Of a DNA stretch of 35,522 nucleotides, positions 1 through 8,880 are shown one piece after another. A program made the position numbers and the translations under genes. The DNA lies in the NCBI GenBank assembly GCA_006218035.1, contig VBWC01000004.1, positions 1 through 35,522 of the forward strand, given 5' to 3'. A model generated the notes under the pieces. The model made no database searches. It was not told where the DNA came from and saw only the letters and a list, made by a program, of their open reading frames with translations. Source of the stretch: Gammaproteobacteria bacterium (GTDB lineage: Bacteria > Pseudomonadota > Gammaproteobacteria > VBWC01). How positions within the stretch are numbered: position 1 is the stretch's first letter; every line of letters starts with the position of its first letter.

Positions 1-57
1 CATGTGTTAGGCATGCCGCCAGCGTTCAATCTGAGCCAGGATCAAACTCTTCAGTTT
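1..57 (-). rRNA. rrs: 16S rRNA, 5' end (partial)
   Basis: The reverse complement carries the universal 16S 5' signature GAGTTTGATCCTGGCTCAG followed by ATTGAACGCTGGCGGCATGC, typical of gammaproteobacteria. The mature 5' end is placed at about base 57 by alignment from memory with the E. coli start (AAATTGAAGAG; here AAACTGAAGAG). The gene runs off the left edge, so only its first 57 bases are present. Transcription comes from the tandem promoters at 259-286 and 352-379. Confidence 0.97.
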
Positions 58-210
58 AAAGGTTTCGGCTACTTGAGGTAGCCAATCTTTTTACCGAAGA
101 AAGCTCTTCCCGTACTACTTAAACGGAGTTGCTTCCATCGGAGGTTTGTTGATGAAGCTCTACCAACCACCGATACAAGCACCCACACAAATTACTTGAT
201 CTTTTCCTGA

Positions 211-222
211 TTTTTAAAGAGC
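211..222 (-). promoter_or_regulatory. boxA antitermination element of the rRNA leader
   Basis: The reverse complement reads GCTCTTTAAAAA, close to the boxA consensus TGCTCTTTAACAA that NusB/NusE bind to assemble the rRNA antitermination complex. Its place between the promoters and 16S, about 155 bases ahead of the mature end, fits this role. Confidence 0.8.
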
Positions 223-258
223 GTCGCCGGCCAACGGTGGGCCAACTGAAGAGGAGCG

Positions 259-286
259 ATTATACGCGTCCCCTCTAAGGGGTCAA
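259..286 (-). promoter_or_regulatory. rRNA promoter P2 (proximal)
   Basis: The -35 box is TTGACC (281-286), the spacer is 16 bp and the -10 is a perfect TATAAT (259-264). It reads left into the 16S leader. The 16-bp spacing is typical of rRNA promoters. The spacer contains a small inverted repeat (CCCCT, 3 bases, AGGGG; 269-281). Confidence 0.85.
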
Positions 287-351
287 CTACCAAATCCCGG
301 GTCGAATCAAGAGGCCGGTAAGCCGCCTGTTTGTCTCGTCAGGAGGCGCGC

Positions 352-379
352 ATTATACGCACCGCCACGGTGGCGTCAA
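352..379 (-). promoter_or_regulatory. rRNA promoter P1 (distal)
   Basis: The -35 box is TTGACG (374-379), the spacer is 16 bp and the -10 is TATAAT (352-357), followed by a GC-rich GCGCGCC discriminator of the kind that confers ppGpp and growth-rate control on rRNA promoters. A perfect inverted repeat (CGCCAC, 1 base, GTGGCG; 363-375) spans the spacer and touches the -35. No clear A/T-rich UP element is seen upstream (380-420). Confidence 0.87.
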
Positions 380-578
380 TAGCTTGCGCAACAAAACCGT
401 GGAATGCGCAAAATGGCCGCCGCATCGATAGTTAGCTCTCGCCAGCCTCTTAGGATTCCGGCACGGCGGTCGATACTGACCATGGGTGAGGCGACCGGGG
501 GAAGACTCACCCATTAAACTGACGACGACGCGGGCCACCCTGGCGCCCCGATTGCCGCACCGACGAGCGAAACATCCA
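380..578. other. divergent intergenic region with a 9-bp inverted repeat
   Basis: This stretch lies between the rRNA promoters (reading left) and the signalling genes (reading right). No RNA gene or convincing sigma-70 promoter for the rightward genes is visible. It contains a perfect inverted repeat, ATGGGTGAG at 482-490 and CTCACCCAT at 506-514, with a 15-base loop containing GGGGGAAG. No T-run follows on either strand, so it is not a simple terminator. Confidence 0.6.
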
Positions 579-917
579 ATGGCAGCGATTACCGCAGATG
601 ATTTAACGCCCGGCATGGTACTTGGTGCCGACGCCAAACACGCCAACGGTTCGGTATTGCTGCGCACCGGGACAACACTCAGCGAAAAACACATCAAGAC
701 CTTCCGCGCCTGGGGCATTGCCGCCGTTGAGATTGAGGGCGTTTCCAGCGAGGAAGTGCGCGCGAACGCGCTTGGCGATACCAGTGACGCCGCCATCGAG
801 CTGGCGCGTGACATCATGAACCAGCGCTTTCGACATACCGATCAGGGCCATCCGTTGATGGCGGAACTGCTGCAGCTGTGCATCCGCGCGCAGGTTCAGC
901 CCGTGGAGCGCGACTAG
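579..917 (+). CDS. small protein with an HD-GYP/HDOD-associated N-terminal-like domain
   Basis: A 112-residue soluble protein. The segment LTPGMVLGADAKHANGSVLL (residues about 9-28), followed by a rise into 'GIAAVEIEG', matches the short beta-rich domain often found ahead of HD-GYP or HDOD domains. The remainder is helical and has no known motif. The ATG at 579 is preferred because the residues encoded between 486 and 578 are Arg/Pro-rich and resemble no domain. The stop is 2 bases before the HDOD gene, so the two are probably co-translated and may act as separated parts of one signalling protein. Its biochemical function is unknown. Confidence 0.8.
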   Translation: MAAITADDLTPGMVLGADAKHANGSVLLRTGTTLSEKHIKTFRAWGIAAVEIEGVSSEEVRANALGDTSDAAIELARDIMNQRFRHTDQGHPLMAELLQLCIRAQVQPVERD

Positions 918-919
918 TG

Positions 920-1771
920 ATGGCCAGCAGTCCCGAGGCATTGGTCCGCGGTGCGAAAACGGTATCGTCGTTACCGACAACGTTTACCCAGCTCAATACT
1001 GCCGTCGAAGACCCGCGCAGCTCGAATCGCGATATCGCGGGCATCATCAGCGACGACGCCGGCCTGTCGGCGCGGCTGCTGCGCATGGTCAACAGCGCGC
1101 TTTACGCGTTTCCGTCCAAGATATCGACCATCTCTCGCGCCGTCACCGTGGTCGGCACCAAACAACTACGCGACCTCGCGCTGGCGACATCGGTGCTGGA
1201 CATGTTCAGGGATGTGCCATCCGACCAGGTCAATATGGAATCGTTCTGGAAGCACAATATCGCCTGCGGCGTCACAGCCCGGGTACTCGCGACCATGCGG
1301 CGCGACCCGAACGCCGAGGAGTACTTTGTTTCCGGACTGCTGCATGATATCGGCCGGCTGCTGATGTTTACCGAGGCGCCGGAACTGGCCGCGCAGGCCT
1401 TCGGCAAGGCCCGCGAAAGCCAAACACTGCTTTATAAAAACGAGCAGGAGGTCTTTGGCTTTGACCACGCCGCCGTCGGAGCAGTCCTCCTCAAGCAATG
1501 GCAACTTCCCGCACAGATCGTCGCGGCTGTCGGTTACCACCATCGCCCGTCGGCCAATCGTGACCATCCGATCCACGCGGCCATCACCCATGTCGCCGAC
1601 CTGATCGTCAACGCACAGCAAATCGGTACCAGCGGCGAAGTCTTCACGCCGCCGCTCGATGTCGATGCATGGAAAAAACTCGGGCTTCAGGAGAATATGC
1701 TTTCCGCCATCATCAAGCAGGCGAATCGCCAGATCGACGACGCAGCGCCGCTGTTACTCGAGGCTGCCTGA
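920..1771 (+). CDS. HDOD domain signalling protein
   Basis: A 283-residue cytosolic protein. Residues about 10-215 form an HDOD domain, recognised by [10 protein letters not shown] at the start, [34 protein letters not shown] and [19 protein letters not shown] proteins are relatives of HD phosphohydrolases that usually lack full catalytic metal ligands and act as regulators in signalling. The start at 920 (MASSPEALV) gives the normal HDOD N terminus. The TGA stop overlaps the ATG of the histidine kinase by one base (1771), which indicates translational coupling and a common pathway. Confidence 0.9.
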   Translation: MASSPEALVRGAKTVSSLPTTFTQLNTAVEDPRSSNRDIAGIISDDAGLSARLLRMVNSALYAFPSKISTISRAVTVVGTKQLRDLALATSVLDMFRDVPSDQVNMESFWKHNIACGVTARVLATMRRDPNAEEYFVSGLLHDIGRLLMFTEAPELAAQAFGKARESQTLLYKNEQEVFGFDHAAVGAVLLKQWQLPAQIVAAVGYHHRPSANRDHPIHAAITHVADLIVNAQQIGTSGEVFTPPLDVDAWKKLGLQENMLSAIIKQANRQIDDAAPLLLEAA

Positions 1772-3906
1772 TGGACGATTGTATTGACCATCTCAAGCAG
1801 GCGACTGCCGACATCGAGTACCTGCGCGGCCTGAATCGCTGGTACCTGAACGCGATCGACAAGTGCGTCAATCTGGGTGATTTTCAGGCGCGCATCGAAC
1901 AGGGTGCCGATCCGCAGACAGTCATCAACGAAACCTGCGCCAACACCGGCCGTCTGTTCGGCTTCGCGGCCGTCGGCTTTCTCGCCGTCAACCCGGAAGA
2001 CGCCAGCTTCTTGCTCAAATACTGCGAACCCGAAACCCGGAGTGCGGCGCTGTCGGCGGAAGCCGATGCGCGCGTCGAGGACGGCACGTTCGCCTGGGCG
2101 ATCGCGCAGTCACGCTCGGTAGCCTGCGAAGCAGCCGACGGCAAGCACAGCACAGTGTTGCATGCGCTCGCCACCCGCAGTCGCGTCTACGGCATGTTCA
2201 TCGGCACGCATACCAAGCCGTCCGCCAATTTCGATGATGGCGAACTCCATATGTTGTCCGTCGTGCTGCAAAGCCTTGCCCATGCGTTGGAGAGCCACGA
2301 GGTCTACCAGACGAAAGTCGAGCAGAACAAGACGCTCGAGACCGAGATCGGCAAACGCACCGAGCAGCTGGTCGAGGCACGCATGGTGGCTGAAAAGGCC
2401 AACGAATCGAAGAGCCAGTTCCTGGCCAATATGAGCCATGAAATGCGCACGCCGCTGACGTCCATTCTGGGCTTTGCCGACTCGCTGCAATACGACGAGC
2501 TGAGCGAGGACGAGCGGCGCCGCGCGATCAGGACCATCGGGCGTACCGGCAAGCATCTGCTGGATATTATTAGTGACGTGCTGGATCTATCGAAGATCGA
2601 GTCTGATCGGCTGGACATCGAACTGCTGCCGGTATCGCTCGCCGCGCTGCTGGCACAGGTCGAGTCCGTATCCGGTTCGATTGCGCGCGACAAGGCGCTG
2701 CAGTTCACCATCGACTGCCAGTATCCGGTGCCGCAGCAGATCGTGACCGACCCGACCCGGCTGTTGCAGGTGCTGTTTAACCTGTGCTCCAACGCAATCA
2801 AGTTTACCGACCAAGGCGCCGTACGCATTGCCGTCAGCGCTGACCCGGCACGACAGACCCTGTATTTCGCCGTCACCGACAGCGGCATCGGCATGACACC
2901 CGAACAACAGCAGAAATTGTTTCAGCGCTTCACCCAGGCGGACACGTCGACCACGCGCCGTTTCGGTGGCACCGGCCTCGGGCTGTGTATTTCAAGACAG
3001 CTCGCGGAGATGATGGGCGGCACGATCACAGTGAGCAGCGAACCCGGTACGGGCAGTTGTTTTACCGCATCGATCGCGACCGGGCCGCTGGATTCGAACA
3101 AAGTGATCAACAGTTACGCGGAGTTCGCCGAGTTGCGCAATACCGAGTCGCGGCGCCGTCAAAAGAAACGCCCGCGCCAAACACTGACAGGTAGTATTCT
3201 GGTCGCCGAGGACACACCCACGATACGCGAACTGATCGCGCTGATCTTCCGCCCGACCGGCATCGCCGTAACCTTCGTCGAGAATGGCCAGCTGGCCGTT
3301 GAACAGGCGCTGGCCGGCGAATTCGACATGATCCTGACGGACATCCAGATGCCGGTGATGGGTGGCCTCGAGGCGACACAGCTATTGCGCGCCACCGGTT
3401 TCAGCCGGCCGATTGTCGCACTGTCGGCGAACGCGCAGAAGCAGTCCGTGGACGAATGCCTGCGGGCCGGTTGCGATGCCTTCCTCGAAAAACCCATCAA
3501 TCGCGACAAGCTCTTCGAGGTCGTTGCCCGTTACCTCGGCAACGGTGCGGAACTGCCGGCCAACGCATCACCGCTCGACGATGCGGAAATGCAAATAATT
3601 ACAAAACATTTTGTCGATGGCTTGCCCGCGATACTGGACGCGATCAACAATGGCTTGGCAACAAAGGATTGGGCAATAATCAAAGGCAATGCTCACAAAA
3701 TTAAAGGCTCGGCGGGCGGTTTCGGTCACCGGAAACTGGGCGATCTGGCCGCTGCGCTGGAAGCCACTATCATCGACGAACGCTACGACGATACCCCGGA
3801 TCTGGTCATGCAACTGGCGGCCGAGGCCGGCAGCGTGGTGGAAAATATGCGAGACAAGCCGCTATCGAAAAGTAGCACGGCGTCGCGACACACCGCGGCG
3901 CGATAA
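1771..3906 (+). CDS. soluble hybrid histidine kinase (GAF-HisKA-HATPase-REC-HPt)
   Basis: A 711-residue kinase without transmembrane segments, so it is probably cytosolic. Order: short N-terminal helix, GAF-like sensor (about 45-185), coiled coil (185-215), HisKA with phospho-acceptor H223 in [10 protein letters not shown], HATPase with N-box N341 (CSNAIKF) and G1 motif DSGIGM (D370), receiver with phospho-acceptor D524 (LTDIQMP), and a C-terminal HPt with H642 (AHKIKGSAG). It therefore holds a full internal His-Asp-His relay whose final His can pass phosphate to a separate receiver. The CheY-like gene 24 bases downstream is the obvious partner. The signal sensed is unknown. Confidence 0.93.
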   Translation: MDDCIDHLKQATADIEYLRGLNRWYLNAIDKCVNLGDFQARIEQGADPQTVINETCANTGRLFGFAAVGFLAVNPEDASFLLKYCEPETRSAALSAEADARVEDGTFAWAIAQSRSVACEAADGKHSTVLHALATRSRVYGMFIGTHTKPSANFDDGELHMLSVVLQSLAHALESHEVYQTKVEQNKTLETEIGKRTEQLVEARMVAEKANESKSQFLANMSHEMRTPLTSILGFADSLQYDELSEDERRRAIRTIGRTGKHLLDIISDVLDLSKIESDRLDIELLPVSLAALLAQVESVSGSIARDKALQFTIDCQYPVPQQIVTDPTRLLQVLFNLCSNAIKFTDQGAVRIAVSADPARQTLYFAVTDSGIGMTPEQQQKLFQRFTQADTSTTRRFGGTGLGLCISRQLAEMMGGTITVSSEPGTGSCFTASIATGPLDSNKVINSYAEFAELRNTESRRRQKKRPRQTLTGSILVAEDTPTIRELIALIFRPTGIAVTFVENGQLAVEQALAGEFDMILTDIQMPVMGGLEATQLLRATGFSRPIVALSANAQKQSVDECLRAGCDAFLEKPINRDKLFEVVARYLGNGAELPANASPLDDAEMQIITKHFVDGLPAILDAINNGLATKDWAIIKGNAHKIKGSAGGFGHRKLGDLAAALEATIIDERYDDTPDLVMQLAAEAGSVVENMRDKPLSKSSTASRHTAAR

Positions 3907-3930
3907 TTCGCGCGGGGAGCATCGGACAAT

Positions 3931-4344
3931 ATGAGCGACGGCAACAAGCAACTGGCCACCATTTCCGTCCTGATCGTCGACGACGACGAGAACGCGCGGG
4001 TGTTTCTGCGCTCGTTCGCCCGCTCGCTTGGCTGCGAGAAGATCGAGGTCGTGCACTCCGGCCAGGAAGCGCTGAAACGGGCAAAAACGATGAAACCGGA
4101 TATCGTCTTTCTCGACATAGAAATGCCCGGGGTCAGCGGCTTGGAAACGTTGCAGCAATTACTCGCCGACAACAACGGCCAGCATGTCGTCATGGTCAGT
4201 GCCCACAGCTCGCTGAATAACGTTCAGGGGGCGATCAAGGCGGGCGCGAAAGGCTTCGTCGTCAAACCCTACAACGCGCTGAAAATCCGTGAAGCCTTGC
4301 TGAACTACCTGCGATCTACCGCGTCGGCAACCCCGCCGGCGTAG
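3931..4344 (+). CDS. single-domain response regulator (CheY-like)
   Basis: A 137-residue stand-alone receiver domain. The acidic pocket is DDD at 17-19, the phospho-acceptor is D62 (FLDIEMPG), the switch Ser is S90 (VMVSAHS) and the conserved Lys is K112 (VVKPY). There is no DNA-binding or enzymatic output domain, so it must act by protein contact or as a phosphate shuttle. It is the last gene of the module, 24 bases after the hybrid kinase whose HPt His642 is the likely donor. It faces tyrS tail to tail with about 40 bases between them. Confidence 0.92.
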   Translation: MSDGNKQLATISVLIVDDDENARVFLRSFARSLGCEKIEVVHSGQEALKRAKTMKPDIVFLDIEMPGVSGLETLQQLLADNNGQHVVMVSAHSSLNNVQGAIKAGAKGFVVKPYNALKIREALLNYLRSTASATPPA

Positions 4345-4386
4345 GCACATCCGCCCCATCTCTGCTGGTTATTGACAGTTGGCCGG

Positions 4387-5583
4387 TCAGGCAACCGTCA
4401 CGCGCGCAAACCGTCGCTTGCCGACCTGAAACACATGGGTACTACCGCGCGGAATCATCAAGCCGCGATCATCGATGCGCTCTCCATCCAGCCGCACCGC
4501 GCCCTGTTGAATCATGCGCAGCGCTTCTGACGTGCTGGAGGTCAGGTCCGCTTCCTTCAGCAGGTTGGCAATAGCCAGCGCATCGCCGCCGGCACTCACG
4601 TGTACTTCCGGCATCGCGTCGGGCATCTTGCCTTGCTGGAAGCGGGCGATAAACGCCTCTTTCGCGGCCGCCGCCGTGGCCGGCCCGTGAAAACGCCCGA
4701 CGATCTCCAGCGCGAGCTCGAACTTGATATCGCGCGGGTTCGCGCCGTCCCGGGCCTGGCGCTTCAATCCGTCGATATCATCACCCGCCCGGAAACTCAG
4801 CAACTCGAAATAACGCCACATCAGTTCGTCGGATATCGACATCAGCTTGCCGAACATTTCGTCGGCCGGCTCGGTGATACCGATGGTGTTGCCGAGCGAC
4901 TTGGACATTTTCTGCACGCCATCCAGGCCTTCCAGTATCGGCAGCGTCATCACCACCTGCGGCGGCTGACCGGCCAGTTTCTGCAATTCGCGTCCGACCA
5001 GCATGTTGAATTTCTGGTCAGTACCACCCAACTCAACATCGGCCTTGAGCGCCACCGAATCGTGGCCCTGAATCAGCGGGTAGAGAAACTCGTGGATCGC
5101 GATCGGCTGGCCTTCGGTATAGCGCTTGTGGAAGTCATCGCGCTCCAGCATACGGGCGACCGTGTGTTTGGCGGCCAGCGCGATCAGGTCGGCGGCGCTC
5201 ATCTCACCCATCCAGCTGGAATTGAACATCACCAGCGTCTTTTCCGGGTCGAGAACCTTGTAAATCTGCGTCTCGTAGGTACGCGCGTTGTCGATCACTT
5301 CGTCGCGGGTCAACGGCCTGCGCGTCGCGTTCTTGCCCGTCGGATCGCCGATCATGCCGGTGAAGTCACCGATAAGAAAAATCGCCTCGTGGCCCAGGTC
5401 CTGAAACTGGCGTAGCTTGTGGAGCAATACGGTATGCCCGAGGTGTAAGTCGGGCGCGGTCGGATCGAATCCCGCCTTGACCCGCAACGGCCGACCGAGT
5501 TTGAGCTTGATGGCAAGCTCCTCCTCCGGAAGAATTTCCGAACATCCCCGTCGGATGTTCGCCAGAGCGGCTGAATGGGTCAC
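4387..5583 (-). CDS. tyrS: tyrosyl-tRNA synthetase
   Basis: A 398-residue cytoplasmic class I synthetase that charges tRNA-Tyr. The HIGH-type motif is HLGH in [13 protein letters not shown], the second signature is KMSKS ([11 protein letters not shown]), and a C-terminal S4-like RNA-binding domain covers the last 60 residues ([10 protein letters not shown] to HVFQVGKR). The sequence is of the TyrZ-like group rather than the E. coli TyrS type (inference from the N-terminal EILPEEEL pattern). The start is GTG at 5583; a GAGG lies 5 bases upstream, and the nearby ATG at 5587 is out of frame. It is transcribed away from the M23 peptidase gene. Confidence 0.95.
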   Translation of the reverse strand: MTHSAALANIRRGCSEILPEEELAIKLKLGRPLRVKAGFDPTAPDLHLGHTVLLHKLRQFQDLGHEAIFLIGDFTGMIGDPTGKNATRRPLTRDEVIDNARTYETQIYKVLDPEKTLVMFNSSWMGEMSAADLIALAAKHTVARMLERDDFHKRYTEGQPIAIHEFLYPLIQGHDSVALKADVELGGTDQKFNMLVGRELQKLAGQPPQVVMTLPILEGLDGVQKMSKSLGNTIGITEPADEMFGKLMSISDELMWRYFELLSFRAGDDIDGLKRQARDGANPRDIKFELALEIVGRFHGPATAAAAKEAFIARFQQGKMPDAMPEVHVSAGGDALAIANLLKEADLTSSTSEALRMIQQGAVRLDGERIDDRGLMIPRGSTHVFQVGKRRFARVTVA

Positions 5584-5654
5584 ACATACCTCGTCCGATC
5601 AATAAGAACGGGGAAAGATACCGCAACCGCGCCGGAAAAGTAACGGCGTTGATC

Positions 5655-5670
5655 TGTGACGCAGATCACG
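5655..5670. promoter_or_regulatory. CRP/Vfr-like palindrome between tyrS and the M23 peptidase gene
   Basis: TGTGA (5655-5659), 6 bases, TCACG (5666-5670): nine of ten bases match the CRP-family consensus TGTGA-N6-TCACA. An overlapping perfect repeat, GATCTG and CAGATC, lies at 5651-5667. It sits in the divergent gap about 70-90 bases upstream of tyrS and 170-185 bases upstream of the peptidase start. No crp-like gene is in the window, so the regulator is inferred. Confidence 0.35.
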
Positions 5671-5840
5671 GGCCACTGTGCCGCGCATCGTTACGTGATT
5701 CAGACATCGCGCCAAAAAATTGCTCGTTGACCGCTGCACATGGTTGGCGGTAAGGTATGCTGCACGATATCAGCGGCACCGCCGAGGGTTTTTTTTGCTT
5801 TGCAATAAAGCTCGTTACGACCTGGCCGATATAAAAAAAT

Positions 5841-7163
5841 ATGTCTAAAAAACATGTACATTTGATCGCAGCCACGGTGGGGGTAATCACCCTCGGGGCA
5901 GTGCTCGGCCTCGTTCCGCATCGCGTAGAGGCCACCCGGCCTGCGGTAACGACGACCGCAATCATCATTGACGATGCGAACACGGAACTCAGCGCAGCCG
6001 CCACCACCGGGGTCGCAGCGGACGTAATCGCGAGCGCGCCGGCAGCGGCGGAGTTGTTACCGAACGCGTCGTGGAAAACAGCAACGGTGCGGAGCGGTGA
6101 CAGTCTTTCGCAGATCTTCAAGCGCCACGGTATCAACGCCGCCGAATTACATGAACTCATCGCACTCGAAGGCGCGACGCGGCAACTGACGCGCCTCTAT
6201 CCCGGCGAGACCATCAAGGTCAAAACAACGGATGGCCGCCTGCAGGAACTGCAGTACGACATCAACGAAAGCCAGAGCCTCCATGTGCAACGGGCGGCCA
6301 GCGGTCTCGAAGCAACGCTGGTGCACCACGTACTGGACAAAGAAATTAAACAAGCGGCCGGTGTAATTGACAGCTCGCTCTATCTCGCCGCACAAAAGGC
6401 CGGACTATCCGATAACCTGACGATGCAACTGGCCAGCATTTTTGGCTGGGATGTCGATTTCTTGCTCGACATCCGCGAGGGCGACTCTTTTGCGGTGCTC
6501 TATGAGGAAATGTACCGGAATGGCAAGAAGGTGCGCGACGGCGCCATCATCGCCGCGGAATTCACCAACACGGGCAACACGTATCAAGCTGTCAGATACA
6601 CCGACGCCGACAATAACACCGAATATTTCACGCCTGATGGCAAGAGCCTGCGCAAGACATTTCTGCGATCACCGGTCGATTTTGCCCGGGTCAGTTCGCG
6701 CTTCAGCCTGAATCGCAAGCACCCCATCCTGAACCGCATTCGTGCACACAAGGGCGTTGATTATGCGGCGCCAACCGGCACGCCGGTAAAGGCCACCGGC
6801 GATGGCAAGATTGTGGCGCGGGGCAATAGCGGCGGCTACGGCCGGACGGTAACCATTCAACACGGCCAGCAGTACACAACACTCTATGCGCATCTCTCAA
6901 GCTATGCGAAGAGTCTCGGCATCGGCTCGCGTGTGCGCCAGGGACAGGTCGTCGGCTATGTCGGCCAGTCAGGACTCGCGACCGGCCCGCACCTTCATTA
7001 CGAATTCCGGGTTAACGGTGTTCACCGTAACCCGCTGACGGTGCCACTGCCGGATGCCGCACCAATAGCCGCAAGTTACAAAACGGATTTTCTCACCAAA
7101 ACGCAGCCTCTGATTGCGCAACTGAATCTGATCAAACGTACGACCGTCGCTCTGAACCAGTAG
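5841..7163 (+). CDS. M23 family murein endopeptidase with LysM domain (MepM-like)
   Basis: A 440-residue envelope peptidase predicted to cleave peptidoglycan cross-links. An N-terminal hydrophobic segment (about 7-26) serves as anchor or signal. Residues about 80-125 form a LysM/OapA-like binding region (VRSGDSLSQIFKRHGI). The C-terminal LytM/M23 domain carries zinc ligands H303 and D307 (HKGVDYAAPTGTPV) and the HxH motif H384/H386 (GPHLHYEF). These are all intact, so an active enzyme is expected. The ribosome binding site is weak and A-rich. It is followed by anmK, which recycles anhydro-muropeptides, so cell-wall turnover is a shared theme. Confidence 0.93.
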   Translation: MSKKHVHLIAATVGVITLGAVLGLVPHRVEATRPAVTTTAIIIDDANTELSAAATTGVAADVIASAPAAAELLPNASWKTATVRSGDSLSQIFKRHGINAAELHELIALEGATRQLTRLYPGETIKVKTTDGRLQELQYDINESQSLHVQRAASGLEATLVHHVLDKEIKQAAGVIDSSLYLAAQKAGLSDNLTMQLASIFGWDVDFLLDIREGDSFAVLYEEMYRNGKKVRDGAIIAAEFTNTGNTYQAVRYTDADNNTEYFTPDGKSLRKTFLRSPVDFARVSSRFSLNRKHPILNRIRAHKGVDYAAPTGTPVKATGDGKIVARGNSGGYGRTVTIQHGQQYTTLYAHLSSYAKSLGIGSRVRQGQVVGYVGQSGLATGPHLHYEFRVNGVHRNPLTVPLPDAAPIAASYKTDFLTKTQPLIAQLNLIKRTTVALNQ

Positions 7164-7276
7164 CCGTACCTCGCGCCCCGTCGGGGTAACTTTCCTGCTG
7201 ACCGCAAGACCCTATAGTCCGATGCGCCCGTGGTATGCTCGCGCCTGACGTTTCTTCAGATCAGGTGCGGCAGAAT

Positions 7277-8380
7277 ATGACTGAACTTTATCTAGGACTC
7301 ATGTCAGGCACCAGCATGGACGGCGTTGACGCGGCGCTGGTGGATTTGTCTTCCGTCCCCCGGGTGATTTCCGCGCTGAGTTGCCCGTTTTCAACACAAA
7401 TTCGCGAACGTCTCGGCTCGATCAGTGCTGCACATACCAGCAGCATTGATACCCTGGGTGAACTCGATCGCCTGGTCGGCGAATTGTTCGCGGCGGCCGC
7501 CAATCAGCTGATCAAGCAGGCAAAGATCGACAAGAATCGGATACGCGCCATCGGCAGCCACGGCCAGACCATCCGTCATCGACCGGAGAATAATTTCCCG
7601 TACTCGCTGCAGATCGGCGATCCGAATACCATTGCTGAATTAACAGGCATTACGACGGTCGCCGATTTTCGCCGACGCGATATCGCGTCGGGCGGTCAGG
7701 GCGCACCGCTGGTTCCCGGGTTTCACGCAGCAACGTTTCGCACCGCTGAAGAAAACCGCGTAGTGCTGAACATCGGCGGCATCGCGAATATTACGGTGCT
7801 GGCGGCGGATTCTACTCGTCCCGTCACCGGCTTCGATACCGGCCCGGGCAATACGCTCGTCGACGGCTGGATACACAAGCATCAAGGCAAACCGTACGAT
7901 GACAGCGGCGCCTGGGCCGCCACCGGCAATATCGATCAGGCGTTGCTGACCTCGCTGTTTCACGATGCCTATTTCGACCGGGAACCCCCCAAGAGCACTG
8001 GGCGAGAGTATTTTAACGTGGCATGGATCGAGCGACATTTATCTGGAACAGTACCGCCCGCCAAAAACATACAGGCGACGCTATGTGAACTGACCGCGCT
8101 GTCCGTCGCGGAGGCGATCCAGCAGCATGCGCCCGGGACAACCACCGTACTGGTATGCGGTGGCGGCAGCCGCAACGACGCACTGATGAACCGGCTACGA
8201 TCGAGACTCGGGGATATAACAGTTTCTTCTACCGAAGCGTACGGCATCGCGCCGCAGTGGGTCGAGGCAGCCGCGTTCGCGTGGTTGGCAAAACAAACAC
8301 TGGAAGGCCGTCCGGGGAATGTGCCATCGGTGACGGGCGCCAGTCGCCCCGTGGTGCTGGGCGGCATCTATCACGCGTAA
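7277..8380 (+). CDS. anmK: anhydro-N-acetylmuramic acid kinase
   Basis: A 367-residue cytosolic enzyme, close to the 369 of the E. coli protein. It converts 1,6-anhydro-MurNAc to MurNAc-6-phosphate during murein recycling. Recognisable segments are the N-terminal GLMSGTSMDGVDAAL, the IGSHGQTIRH motif, NIGGIANIT, GFDTGPGN and CGGGSRNDALM. The ATG at 7277 is preferred over the in-frame 7235 because it starts directly at the family N terminus (MTELYLGLMSG). It lies about 110 bases downstream of the M23 peptidase on the same strand and ends 12 bases before a hairpin shared with erpA. Confidence 0.96.
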   Translation: MTELYLGLMSGTSMDGVDAALVDLSSVPRVISALSCPFSTQIRERLGSISAAHTSSIDTLGELDRLVGELFAAAANQLIKQAKIDKNRIRAIGSHGQTIRHRPENNFPYSLQIGDPNTIAELTGITTVADFRRRDIASGGQGAPLVPGFHAATFRTAEENRVVLNIGGIANITVLAADSTRPVTGFDTGPGNTLVDGWIHKHQGKPYDDSGAWAATGNIDQALLTSLFHDAYFDREPPKSTGREYFNVAWIERHLSGTVPPAKNIQATLCELTALSVAEAIQQHAPGTTTVLVCGGGSRNDALMNRLRSRLGDITVSSTEAYGIAPQWVEAAAFAWLAKQTLEGRPGNVPSVTGASRPVVLGGIYHA

Positions 8381-8392
8381 CTACCAAAACGA

Positions 8393-8416
8393 AGAAGGAG
8401 GCCGTAGCCTCCTTCT
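8393..8416. terminator. bidirectional hairpin terminator between anmK and erpA
   Basis: A perfect 10-bp stem (AGAAGGAGGC / GCCTCCTTCT) with a 4-base loop lies between the convergent anmK and erpA genes. On the minus strand (erpA transcript) the stem is followed by TCGTTTTGG, a short T-run. On the plus strand the following bases (ATTAATC) are AT-rich without a T-run, so termination is likely better for erpA. Confidence 0.75.
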
Positions 8417-8466
8417 ATTAATCTGCGATGTCTGTATTGAGCGCCGCTATCGGGCCGCGGTATCGC

Positions 8467-8826
8467 TTATACCGAGAATGACGATCCACACCCGCAGGTG
8501 GTTTGCGCATTGGGGTTGCGGATGACAAAGTGCGCACCCTCAATGTCTTCCTTATAGTCGATTTCCGCGTCCATCAAATACTGAAAACTCATCGGATCGA
8601 CCAGCAGCGTCACGCCGCCCTTTTCAATAACGGTATCGCCGTCGTTGACGGTCTCATCAAAGGTAAAGCCATACTGAAACCCGGAACAGCCGCCGCCGCT
8701 GATAAACACGCGCAGCTTGAGGTTGCTGTTGTTTTCTTCGACGATCAGCTGCCTGACTTTCGCCACGGCGCTATCGGTAAAGATCACCGGTGACTCCATC
8801 TCGAGTTCGGCTGCTACAGTGCTCAC
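8467..8826 (-). CDS. erpA: iron-sulfur cluster insertion protein ErpA
   Basis: A 119-residue A-type carrier that delivers Fe-S clusters to apoproteins. The three cluster cysteines are present: one in [11 protein letters not shown] (residue about 47) and two in the C-terminal [11 protein letters not shown]. Length and the QYGF variant fit ErpA rather than IscA. The start is GTG at 8826, supported by a GGAG about 7 bases upstream; the first ATG would remove nine residues. It has its own promoter with an IscR-like box at 8881-8909. Confidence 0.95.
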   Translation of the reverse strand: MSTVAAELEMESPVIFTDSAVAKVRQLIVEENNSNLKLRVFISGGGCSGFQYGFTFDETVNDGDTVIEKGGVTLLVDPMSFQYLMDAEIDYKEDIEGAHFVIRNPNAQTTCGCGSSFSV

Positions 8827-8880
8827 AATCGTCTCCAGTAGGTATCTCGATCTCGTCTCTATATCGACCGATTACGCCCC

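Larger units (their letters stand above)
58..345 (-). other. pre-16S rRNA leader
   Basis: This is the transcribed leader between the tandem promoters and 16S. It holds no convincing reading frame. Visible elements are a boxA-like antitermination signal (211-222) and a 6-bp hairpin at 67-83 (GGCTAC, loop of 5, GTAGCC) just upstream of the 16S 5' end. The leader normally pairs with sequence 3' of 16S to form the RNase III processing stem. That partner lies outside the window, so the processing site cannot be located. Confidence 0.75.

Noticed and set aside
4600..5415. A 271-codon plus-strand open frame
   Set aside because: It is the shadow of tyrS; the minus strand holds HLGH and KMSKS.
5727..5756. 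TTGACC with TAAGGT at 18 bp as a promoter for the M23 gene
   Set aside because: The -10 matches only three of six bases; too weak to annotate.
5789..5811. T8 run followed by a 5-bp hairpin (GCTTT / AAAGC) ahead of the M23 gene
   Set aside because: The T-run comes before the stem on the plus strand, the stem is short, and on the minus strand no gene ends here, so a terminator role is not supported.
7176..7186. CCCC/GGGG mini-hairpin after the M23 gene
   Set aside because: Only four pairs and no T-run; not a convincing terminator.
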